Of a stretch of DNA of 64,000 nucleotides, positions 35,249 through 46,057 are shown in pieces. A program made the position numbers and the translations under genes. This DNA comes from Valencia hispanica (taxonomy: Eukaryota > Chordata > Actinopteri > Cyprinodontiformes > Valenciidae). Positions within the stretch are counted from its first letter, which is position 1, and each line of letters opens with the position of its first letter. The DNA lies in assembly GCA_963556495.2 (NCBI GenBank), contig OY747711.1:33932414-33996413 (forward strand), in the 5' to 3' direction. The notes beneath the pieces are model-generated. The model ran no database searches. It had not been told where the DNA came from and saw only the letters and a list, made by a program, of their open reading frames with translations.

Positions 35249-36900
35249 CTGGAACAGAGTGAAGATGTGCAGATATTAGTTCATTTGAGACAATGACATA
35301 AGCAGATACTGTGTGTTGGAAAGATGCAAGGAAACTGTGTCTAATCACTAAAATAGTAAAGTACAAAAATGAGGATGAACACAGAAATGGCAAAAAAAAA
35401 TTTTTTAAAAAGGAAAGGGAGCTCCTGCATATACCTACAAAGCATCTAAATGTTATCTGAACCTATCTGCTGACTCAAGGTGATTTTCCATCACATTTCA
35501 TCCCATTTCTGCTCAGCATTCAAATCCATCCCACCAAAAAAATGAAAATAAAATAAAACCAGAGAGGACTTTTAGGTATGGAACTAAAAGAAAATGCTAA
35601 AATACATCTTTGTGAGCCGAACTCTTTGACAAATCTAACCAAGAGCATATGCTTGAGTGGTTTAAAAGAAGCAAACAGCAAGAAGTAGAAATGAAAAAAG
35701 AGTAAGGAGGTGTTCAGGAGCCACTCAGCATCTCATTAAACTCCTGCTTATTTTTTGATCAATAGGAACTTCACCTGGATTAACAGATACAATCTTTAAA
35801 CAAGAAAGGGTTAATCTAAGTGGGGAGAAAAAAGGAAAAACACGAGTAGAAAAAAAAGGAACGATCGCTGTGTCCTAATGGCTTTGTCCTCCTCAAGACG
35901 TTCCATCCTTGTTTTCACAAATGTCCTGCACTCTTCTGTTTATTTTCATACTTTCCAGGGGTTTGTACTCTCAGGGTGGAAAAGATATGAATTTCTCAAA
36001 GTTCTCAAAGTTTGGGCCACGTGACAAAGCACTGGAGGACTGTTTCAAACCATTACAACACTGCTAGCTGCCACTTAATATATCTCAGTGGACAAGTGCA
36101 TAAAGCCATAAGATAAACAGTGTTAGTCAGATGGAAGTGAGTATGCATTAGGCCCCATCAGTGCTCCCTGCAGATGTTTAAGCCTATTAACACTAACAGA
36201 AAATTCAAAATGAGATCATTTCTTTCTTGGTTACTAATTTAACTAAATATTTCTTAGAATGTTCTAAGATAAAAAAAAATGTATAGCTTGCAATTGGTGC
36301 CAAAAATCAAAAGGTATGTGTTTAATTTCTCCACATGGCTTTCTGGAAGTAGTGTGGTCTGTTTGGGATCCTTTGAAATAAAGTTTGACAGCTCGTCCAC
36401 TGCCACCCTCGCACACCTGAGAAACAGAGAGTAGGCGCTGAAAAAGTCCCTCACATGCCTTTTTTTTCATTCTGCAGCTATACGCTCTGAGTCTGTGATG
36501 GTTGACTGGAAGCCCTTTCAAGCCTCACTGGTTTCCTACATCCCAGCCTGTAATCACATATAAAAACGGACAGACTAGATCATCAGCTCAATGAAAAACT
36601 CGAAGGCAGCTTTTAAACTTTTTCCCAGAAATGGAGTGTTTTAGGGCTCCAAAACAAAAATAACGCCCACAAATGTGAGCTGGTTTTTATTAAAACACAA
36701 CTGCATTCATTACGAACACATTAAACGAGATTAATGCGAGACAATAGATTCCCTGTGCAACACATTAGTACAAAAAATGGCTTTAATTATGTTTTGTTAC
36801 ATTCTAGTTTTTTTTCCCTTCAGCTCATTAAAAGAAATATGATTCTTTTCAAAATAATACTTTTTTATTGAAAAATAAACCTCTAGCCATCTTACTGTTT

Positions 36901-38118
36901 TACAGAGCCTTGCAAAAAAATTGTTTACATTTTGTCAACCAGTTCAGTGCATTTTATTGGAGTCTATGTCATAAACGCACACAAAGTAGTTAATAACTGT
37001 CAACTGGAAAGAAAAGGAAAGAACATTTATAAATGGTTTTCAAGATATTTTTGATTAATAAAAGTCAAATATTGTCACATGTATCTGTATTTACCCCTCC
37101 TGAGTTGATATTTTGTAGAATGTTTCACTGTTATTACAGCTGGAAGTCTTATTGGGTATGTCTCACTGATTTTGGACATCTAGAGTGAAATGTCTGACCA
37201 TTTTTTTGCAAAATAGCTCAAGCTCAGTCAGACTGGATGGAGAACATCAGTAAACAGCGGTTTTCAAGTTTTATCCTTCTCTGGATTTAGATCTGGGCTT
37301 TGATTGAGCCATTCTAACACATACATATGTTAAAATACACTGAAAAAAAGAGAATGCAGCTCCAACTTAAATAAATTGCTTCAATTGGTAACAAGTAACT
37401 AAATTAAGTTTATCCAAGTTAACTTATTAAGTTTATTAAGTTGTCAAGTTGAACAAACTTAATAAATTAACTTGGATAAACTTAATTCAGTTATTTGTTA
37501 CCAATTGAAGCAATTTATTTAAGTTGGAGTCGCATTCTCTTTTAGCTCTAGCTCTATGTTTGGGTCGTCATCCTGCTGGCTTTGCCTCAGTCTGAAATCT
37601 TTTGCAGCCACTTTGGGTTTGGATTGCGCTTTATGTAGCTCCATTGATCTTTCCATCAACTCAAAGCAGCTTCCCTGTCTCTGCTGAAGAAAAGCATTAA
37701 CACATCATCATGATGCCACCACCATGTGTCATCACACAGAGTATTTTACGTAAAGACCAACAGATTTCACTTTGGTCTTATCTGACCCAAACACCTTTGC
37801 TTATGGCAGAATGCAAACAGGACTTCCTCTGAACAATACTCTGTGAGTTGTTTAAAACTTGGACATTGTGTAGATTTTACTTTTTTTTTTTACTTAACCC
37901 TGCTTTTACTCTATAGCCATATGCCTTACTATGCCTAATGTGTTCCCTGGTCCTTATGAGGCTGTTGGATCATAAATGTTCTCCAGCAAACATCTGAGGC
38001 CTTCATAGAACAGCTCTATTTCTTATGAGTTTACATCACACACAGACATATTCTGTTTACTATTATATGGATTTCTAAAGGCAATTTCTGATTAAGCAAT
38101 CACAAAACAGATTTCTCG
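36901..38118 (-). mobile_element. Tc1-like relic carrying a foldback insertion
   Basis: Blocks in order: agagccttgcaaaaaaattg, catttattggagtctatgtc, ggaagtcttattgggtatgt, aaaatagctcaagctcagtc, tgggtcgtcatcctgctgg, gatgccaccaccatgtgtc and cagcaaacatctgaggcc. This is the reverse orientation of a common fish Tc1-like element. It is interrupted at about 37345-37544 by a foldback MITE and has no intact transposase. Confidence 0.65.
37345..37544. mobile_element. Foldback (near-palindromic) MITE
   Basis: The left arm begins aaagagaatgcagctccaac. The right arm, reverse-complemented, begins aaagagaatgcgactccaac, and the arms stay nearly identical for about 85-90 bp with a short centre. There is no coding capacity. 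It interrupts the surrounding Tc1-like relic, so it is the younger insertion. Confidence 0.8.
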
Positions 38119-40644
38119 TATAATATTGTGAAACAGAAATGGAAAAAGTCAAAAGTGATTAGAGCTGAGAATAATGCCAGCGCAAAATCAGGCTGTATTG
38201 TCTTTTTGCTGTAAATGTTGTTGGACTGTAACGATTAGTAGACGTGGGCAAAAAAAAATTGTTCAGGCCAAATTTCATTGTCAATGCCTCATACAGGACC
38301 AGATCAGTGTCTTCTTTCATAATGGAAGTGTACTACAGGAGGTTATGGAGTCAGTCTTGTCTCCGTCGTCTGCCAGCAGTGTTGTGGTACTGGAGGCCAA
38401 ATATTCAAAAACTTGACCCTGCTTTTTTTTTTCTTATGATCAAGACCATGACCCAGGCTGCAACATTTTTTTATTGCAAATTTAAGGGGAAACTCCTGGC
38501 TGCAAATTGGTTGCCTAGAAAGTTCCAACATTACTACATCTGCCCCATGTTGCTGAAGATGAGAGAGATGAAAGGACAAGAGGAAAAAAAAAATTCCGAC
38601 GCAAATATGGTATATGGATGTGTTCTAGACTGTACAACAAGCATAAAGAAAGGACAGTAGAGTAAGTTAAGTCCTCCACTTCCATATGTCACCTCCACTC
38701 ACTCTGGCTGCAGCTAATGCTAAGTCAGCTGTGGTTTACATGGATGTATGCACTCTTCAGAGTTGTCTGTTCAACTTGTTACCAGCATGTCATATTTTTT
38801 TGAACAGGTAGCCTGTAATTCAGGGTCTGTTTACATACAGGTTTAGGTTCACACAAATGTTTTAGCAGTAGGTGCACCAGTACAAAGTTAGCCGTAGCCC
38901 TGCTGTAAGTTACAGTAGCTTTCTAATCGCTGCCACAGCAAGAACTTATTTAAACAATGGGAACAAGTAGAGCCCCTGTCTCTCACTGGTTTGGTCTTGC
39001 GCGTGTTCTCGCCACACTGGAATAAAAAGAGAAAAGCGGATATGGTTAGAAATGATTCCTTATTAGTCAAATAATCATGAAAAATATTGATAGATCATTT
39101 GGCTACCAAAATATTGATCAGTTTCAGCCCTAGAATGTTGCCATGCCACCTCTCTGTAGAATTGTTTCCCTACTGCAATAATATCAATGACTTCACTTGC
39201 AGTAAAATACAATACAGGCATAAAACTAAAGATGAGGTTGTTTTTTTCTAACTCGGTATTTTATCCTATCCTGAGAGAGTGACTCTAATCTTACTACAGG
39301 ACACCCACCCAACCACCGTCTAGCATATGTGAGGGAGCTCAATAAATCACGTTTGGCCCAGAGCTGGATGCTAACTTTTTTTTGACTGAAGTCACATGTT
39401 CGCACAAACAGCTGGATGCATTACAAACAACATGAAAAATGACGTTTTGTGCTTAGCAATAAAAAGGGGGGAAAAAATCCATCGCAGCAGTTCATGCTTC
39501 TTGTTTATTTATTTTTTTACCTTCATTTGCTTCAAAATCTGTGACAAGGTCTGGGTTTTATCGCAGAAGCATTCATTTGGAACACTGCAATTTAACACAT
39601 ATAACACTGCAGCCACTTCTCAGAGGTTGCTGTAATTATGGAGGCAGGGATGACCTAAATATAAAACCAGGACTGATTTAGTGATGAGATTTAGATAAAA
39701 TAGTGAAAGATTGTGACTTTAAAATACAGATTCACTGTCTTTTTAAGCCAAAGTAAACTGCAAGAAACATCATGAAAAGACATCACAAACCTTGATTTGT
39801 ACCTTCAAACACTTCAATCATCACCATTTTTTGTAAAAAAGGGCTTTGTTCGGAGAAACCCGCGTCTTGTCCAGCTTTGCTATTCTTGGCAGAGCTCAGC
39901 AGATGGGACTGATTTCTGACAGACCACACACAATTTTAAGGGGGTGGATGGCGTTTATTTTCATGAAGGGCCTTGAAAATACCCCTCAAATGGCTATGGA
40001 TATTTGCACAAATTAAGAAACCTATACATTTACTATTCCACACTTTTTTTCCGTCTGCCACTGCACCCTTTTTTCTAAGCTGAACAAATACAGAAACTGC
40101 TGTGATAGGTTTCATTGCATCCTCCTAACAACACCGATTGGGTAGTTTAGGTTTTTGGCTGTGCAGGTGTCTAGAGCTATGTGTAACATCACAAATGAAG
40201 GAAATGTCCAAAAAGATGGCCCTTGTAGTCAATACAAGTGACTGGGGGTATGTCACAGCAGCAAATCCACATGGCAGAGGCTTGTTTCCTGGACTTCGCT
40301 GCGATGGTGCAGCTGTTGGTTCAGCTGGAATGTGAGATTGTGGAGAGAGCAGGAGAGAGGGCTTTTGCCGGGTGTAAAGCAGACTTAAGCGGCTAAAGAC
40401 AGCAGAGCTCAAAGCGGACAGAGCTAAGAGAGCCCCCTCGAGACTCAACAGCCGTGTGAAGAATCCAAGTGCTAACTTGTAGCTACTGCCTTGTTACCCC
40501 CTTTAGTAATGTATACATGATTATGAAAAGGCAACACAAGTTAAAAGGAGGGAAATTTTGCAAACAGCACAGTGGAAAATTCCATCAATTATATACATCC
40601 TTAACCAGAGGAAACAAATACTTTAAGCCACAAATATAATATGA

Positions 40645-40765
40645 TCCCAGGACGTCGCGGTCGTTCCAAGTTCGAGTCCTGTCCTCGTGGACCATTGCCG
40701 CATGTCATCCCCCACTTCTCTCCTACTTTCTACTCTGTCAAATAAAAGCCACTATGGTCACAAAA
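40645..40765 (+). mobile_element. SINE-like repeat (second family)
   Basis: The B-box-like gttcgagtcc (40670-40679) is followed by gccgcatgtcatccccc, ctctcctactttc and ctgtcaaataaaagcc. It is the plus-strand counterpart of 33015-33145. Confidence 0.6.
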
Positions 40766-40924
40766 CGTTTAGAGAAAAAAAAAGGATATGATTCCAAATA
40801 TGGCTAACAGTGCACTCCATTTGTTCGGATCTGAGAATGCCATCGCACAAGTCAATAATCAATATGTAAACTAAAGAAGAAATTTGATAATTTCAATCAA
40901 GCAGCGTCATTTTAAATGCACAGC

Positions 40925-40925
<1 letters not shown>

Positions 40926-41002
<77 letters not shown>
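40926..41002. repeat. (TA)n microsatellite
   Basis: About 77 bp of TA dinucleotides, with a single interruption (taatat) near the left end. It produces an artefactual Tyr-Ile ORF. Confidence 0.97.
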
Positions 41003-41007
<5 letters not shown>

Positions 41008-41820
41008 ACTTAACAAAAAAAAATGGAGCAGAGACTTCTTGGAGGGTCTGTTAGTGCAATCAATACCATAGCAAGCAATCTTTGCCCAATAACTGCACAA
41101 TTAACATCCGAACACGAATAAACATTTGGGACGCAGCTGATGGTCAAGTTCAGAGAAACGAAATTGCGAGGCCAATGGTGAGATCCCTTCTCCGGAGAAA
41201 GGGGGGGTGGGGGGTTTGGGCAGGCAAGCTGCTAGCCACCAGCACTAGTGCTGATGCCTCGTCTGAGACCTGTCAATCAAAAGCACTTATTATTCATAAT
41301 TTTAAGCTAAAATTACATCTCAGCTGATGAGTTATAAAAAAAATTCACCCCCCTGTCATGACGGTAAACTTGACGTATTAAACCTGAAAAGGTTTGTTGA
41401 ACCAGGCTGTAAACATTTTATTTCTGCTGTGAAGTTGTCATTTTTAACATGGTAGTTAATGGGAACTTGCTCCTTTCTGGAGCCACCCCCTAGCGGATGA
41501 GGGGGGGAACTGCAATCTTTGTCACTTCTGTGTTGGCCTCACTTTAGGCCAGCGGAGTTTGCCCCTTGACATATGCACATGTATTTTCGGGTACATGTGT
41601 GTGCACATAGGTATGCGTGGAAAGGGGCTTCCGTCTCATAATTCCAAATATTCACAAAATTTTCAATCCACATATATAGATCACAAGAGCAGTTTTTAAA
41701 AATGTTAACTTTAAAAAGTATCTATTTGTAGTTTTAAGTTTTTTTTCCCACTAAAAACTCAATTCGCATGTGGATTGGAGGTGCAAACACAATCTATGCA
41801 AAATCTTTGCAAAAATGTCT

Positions 41821-42360
41821 ACTGGCACGTTTCTACTATCGAAACTTCAGGCTAATTTAACCAGATCTTTTTCTGACAAGTAATCTGTTGGCCCACTCCT
41901 CTCAGCCGCCGTGTCTCCATACACAATCGGCCCTTTAAGGAATCAGCAAAAGACATCAGCATATCACGACTGTTTCAGAAGCGTCACTGATAAGCGCAAA
42001 AAGTTGCCCAGAGCAGCAGAAAAACCAAGAGATCAACAGAAGCAGGGGTTGTTGCTGAGCTTCTGTTTGCTGTTATAAACTGCTTCACCAGCAACTATTC
42101 CTGTTTTTATAAAGCCAGTTGTTTGGCAACATCTGCTCATTTCCCTCTGTATTACAACCAATGAGCGCGACTTAACTATAGCTCCCGCTGAGCGACTCGA
42201 TCGGGCCATTCCGAGCACATACCCCCAACAGGTACTTTGGTGGTTCCTGAAATGGCCCTAAAAACGGCCTGGCCCTGAAAACGGCCCGACCCGATGCAGT
42301 GGAGATATTGGGAAGGTCAGGTCAAATTACCCTAAAGTTCTGATAGTGGAAACGCGCCGT
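41821..42360. mobile_element. Non-autonomous DNA element with inverted ends
   Basis: The left end is ggcacgtttctactatcgaa and the right end, reverse-complemented, is ggcgcgtttccactatcaga, continuing to taattt on both sides. That gives roughly 35 bp of imperfect terminal inverted repeat. The interior of about 540 bp has no ORF. The superfamily is uncertain. Confidence 0.65.
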
Positions 42361-44518
42361 ATGTAAGTGTGGACTGGGCTTAAAACTGTCTGATCTACTT
42401 ATGTTAGCCTCTCATAATTTCCTGCCGGACAAACACTCAATCTTGACTGTTAACTTTTCATATTTGTTCTATGTCAGAGTAAATAAATACAAGCTGCTCT
42501 GGTGCAAATAAACTGAACAAAATAAATGACATTTGGCCTCAGATCTGAGCGTGCTGGCACTTTTATATTAAGCCTGGCATCATTTACAGAACCTCATTCT
42601 CTGGGAAGGAGAGACGGAACAGGCGATCACAGATGAACTGGCTTCAAGTTCAAAGTTGTCTCTCAGCTCAAATCCACTCTGAGCTCTTCTGTGGTGAACA
42701 GTTATCATCTTCACCAGCTTTAGCTTCTCAAGTCTCTCTTTTGCCTCACAGCTCAACCTCTGCACAGCTTTCCAAAAAGTTTTCTGGTCTTGGCCATGAT
42801 TTCAAACTCCCAACAGATCACAATGGGAAACTTTTCCAACACAACGGCCCGTTAAACTGCCTACTGACACATGTTTTCTATTAAATAATCATGAACCTAA
42901 TTTGCAGAGAAAAGCTCCCATTGCACCAGACTGATAGCAGTGAGACATCTGTGGTATAATAGCCTGCAAAGACAAAGCGACATGATCGCAAGAGGGAGCG
43001 TTTAGGGACAAAACTAAATGGAGATTCCCTCATATGAGCTGCAAGAACTTAGACAAGGCCAATCCCAATGTGATCCCATTGTGGTCTGCAGCCATCATTT
43101 TTACTAACTCTGAGAACAGGGTGGACTAAGCTAGACTAAAGGAAGTCCAGCAGACGGTGAGTAAGAGGCTCTGATCAACCAAACCTAGTGGGCTTGGGGA
43201 GGAAACGCAGGCGCGGACCATTTTGTGCTGTGACTGAACTCCAAATCTCATTCCCAAAGCACAAGTGAAAGAGTGTGTAAAAAAAAAATGCCATATGCGT
43301 TCGTGAGCAAGCTAGAGAACCAGTTTATTAGTCTCACTGAGTATGTGCGGAGGGTGTGTTGGACAGGCAGGAAGCCATCCAACTAAGAGTTTCCATTTTC
43401 ATCAACTTCAAGGTGTTCTACAAAGCTCATCCATTTTCTTTCAACAATACTGTTCCACAGTCACACTTGGTGTTTATTTTCCTGACTTTTACTGGGCATA
43501 TATGGGGCTCACGCTATCAGGAGTTATATAAATGGAAATACTGCTGGAAAAGCAATCCGCCAGGAGTCCTGCTTTGCTCCATGCCAAGTCAAACATCGGC
43601 AAGCTAATTTCTGTTACTCGATTTAACATGTAATTAGGATTATTTCTTTAAACAAGGTGTGACAATGTTTAAGTCACAGAATCACAGATACATTACGTTT
43701 ATATTCAAACCAAAGCAAGTTGACACAGAGCTACAGTACGGTGCATCCTCCAAATTCCAGTGAGGGCGGAATCAAAAGCCGTCTGGTTTGCATTACTTAG
43801 CTTAAGAAAACTGCAACGGGGAAAATTAAATAGCCTCTTTTTTGACATTAAACTCAGCTCCCCAAACGCTAAACCAAAAAGTGGAAAACAGAGAAAGGAG
43901 GAATGCTAGAACAAACCCACTGTCCGTCATTTATTTCATTACAGACCAGTAACATTCTGAGGATGTTTAACACAGTCTGAATGGTTGGTTGTGGGCAGGG
44001 AAGAATCTACAAGAGATGTTTTTAAAGAGAAGCAAATAATTACCAAAACTGAGTAATACAACGGTGTTAACATTAGCATTTTTCCAAAGATGAAAGAAGT
44101 GTTAATTTAGTAGTAACCACATGTGTTGGGGTGATTTTGTTTCAGCTGTTTGACATTTACACAAATCTTACAATCATATTAGTTAAAGTAATAGTACAGC
44201 CTGTTGCAGAGATGATGCATTGATGTCAAAATTGTATTATTACACAGTTTCAAACATATATGCATGGACACATTTGTTTGCATCCCTGGTTAATACTTTT
44301 TTAAGAAAAAAAAACATATTTTAATGCGGTGATATGATCTAACAGTGAAAAATGGGAAAAATCAAATCCTTAATTTTACCACATTTATTCAGTGGTCAAA
44401 TAAAAATCACCAATTGCATATTTACTAGTTACTTTGCGGACTCTGCATAACCTCCCTTTGCTTATGGGGCAGCTTTTGGTCCTCACCTATTTGAACTTTC
44501 ACTACCGAATCAGGTAAG

Positions 44519-44914
44519 TAGGGATATAAGAAAATATCGGTACACCAATATGTCCTGATATTTTATTTCCCAATATCGTATCGATATACAAAAAAATAAA
44601 TATTGATTTTTATTTTTTTAGGATTTAAATGTAACCATTATTGATGATGAAAAAATATAAAAGTATGACTGGTAGTTTGTGGCTGTTTTCACCTTCTTTG
44701 TTCCAGTGGATCAACAAGATGTAGTAATAAAACTGGATGTGTTATGTACGAAACAGGTGGAGTGTTTAGAATGCTGTGACAGTTTTTCTACAGTTAAATT
44801 CAGTTGTAAAAATCACAATATATCGCTTTACTCATAGTATCGTGATATATGGTATTGTCTCCCCTTTATCGCGATACATATTGTATCGCCAGATTTTACC
44901 AATACACATCCCTA
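44519..44914. mobile_element. Short hAT-like MITE
   Basis: The left end is tagggatataagaaaatatc. The right end, reverse-complemented, is tagggatgtgtattggtaaa. The interior is rich in ATATCG/CGATA motifs typical of this fish hAT group. The flanking 8 bases (caggtaag and caaaaaag) match at only five positions, so the target duplication is decayed or the ends are slightly misplaced. Confidence 0.65.
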
Positions 44915-46010
44915 CAAAAAAGATCAGGGAAAAATGATCAGATTTATCAGTTCATCTCTACTTTGCCTATCAATAACATACGAAGCATCTAGCATGAGGT
45001 CTAACCACAGTAGATGCACACACCTCACAAAGCTGATTGTTCTAAAGATACTAGAGTTCATGAAGACTCATAAAGCGATGTAACGAGGATATACAGAAAA
45101 GTGATGAAAACCTGATAACTGGTATCAACATTTCAACAATTACCAATAATTTAACCACCGTGTGATTTTCTCATATTGTGCAAGCCCAATGTCAAGTCAG
45201 CCCATAACTGTGTAGGCAATAACATAACATTTCAGAATTGAAAACCCTTATTTTTCTATCAAAACTTAAGTAAAATTAAATTGAGGTTTGTCTCAGCTGT
45301 AAGCAATATTAATCTAAAGTAACGGAAATAAATACTATGTTCTTGCCTACATGTGTACTGAATCTATAAAGTAGATTAGTTAAACCTTTTGAATAATATG
45401 ACTAAAAGAAAAAAATTTTATTATATTATTTATTGAGATATAGCTGTACATTTTACAAAGTTACCCAGCTTTATCTAATTTTTGGAGTGTTGGTTAAAAT
45501 AAAATAAAAAGATACTTTAGCATATTAGGAAAAATACTTGTGTATAACCCAGCAGATTCACACTTGACTGACCAATCAGAAACAATATGAGGAACCTGAA
45601 AAAATCCATTCATGAAATTCTAAAATCGTGGAGAATCCTCCTTGTAATATTTATTCTGTCATCCCTTTATGAGCTTATATCACAACAGCCAACGAAAAGA
45701 GGCAGCGCTGCCCTCGCTGGGTCCATTTCAAACACTGCTCTAAACTCAAGATAATCTCATATGCCATGGTACATTATGTAAGTGAAAACGGCCCCGAGTG
45801 TTGTGTCAGCTGTGTTTTGGTATCAGAGTCCTGGGGCCACTTAGCGTCAGTGAAGTTCTATTGTTTTTATTTGTTTGGATTTGTAATTAGAAGTGACTGG
45901 ACAAAACACCTGACAGCTGCTCCCTTACAAAGAGAAAAGTGGTGCTCAGTGGGTTCGAACACATCCCAAAGGCAAAGCAAACATAAACCAAGTGCAGACT
46001 ACACACTCAC

Positions 46011-46057
46011 CTTCTGAAAGAAATCCTCTCCGCCATTCACTCTCCCCTCAGAGGCAG
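46011..46057 (-). CDS. bicc1: bicc1 exon W1: start of KH1 core (first exon in window)
   Basis: This 47-bp exon starts in phase 1 (two bases complete a codon from an upstream exon outside the window) and gives residues 1-15, ending GGEDFFQK. The acceptor is a CT-rich tract ending tctctctag and the donor is AAG|gtgagt. The GEDFFQK stretch matches the first KH unit of BICC1. The loop reads VNGG where I recall a GXXG-type loop in mammals, so the first glycine is not conserved. The next exon is 10.8 kb downstream. The exon is certain because its reading frame continues the family alignment into W2. Confidence 0.93.

Larger units (their letters stand above)
35249..46010. other. bicc1 intron W1-W2 (10.8 kb)
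   Basis: The intron holds a Tc1-like relic with a foldback MITE (36901-38118), a SINE-like repeat (40645-40765), a (TA)n array (40926-41002), a TIR element (41821-42360) and a hAT element (44519-44914). Remaining stretches (35260-36900, 38130-40640, 42370-44510, 44920-46010) show no gene or clear repeat. Confidence 0.7.
1711..46057 (-). other. bicc1: bicc1 gene, internal part (18 exons, both ends outside window)
   Basis: The gene encodes Bicaudal-C homologue 1, a cytoplasmic RNA-binding protein. Known for the family: KH domains bind target mRNAs, the SAM domain polymerises, CCR4-NOT is recruited for silencing, and the protein acts in left-right patterning and kidney tubules. Seen here: 18 exons with GT/AG borders and matching phases give 825 complete codons with no stop, including GKGG (85-88) and GRNG (233-236) KH loops and the start of a SAM domain (804-825). 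The mammalian protein is about 970 residues, so roughly 70 N-terminal and 80 C-terminal residues are missing at the window edges. Intron lengths range from 83 bp to about 10.8 kb. Teleosts may have two paralogues (a and b); I cannot tell which this is. Confidence 0.96.

Noticed and set aside
40912..41100. Tyr-Ile repeat protein on the minus strand
   Set aside because: It is a translation of the (TA)n array at 40926-41002.
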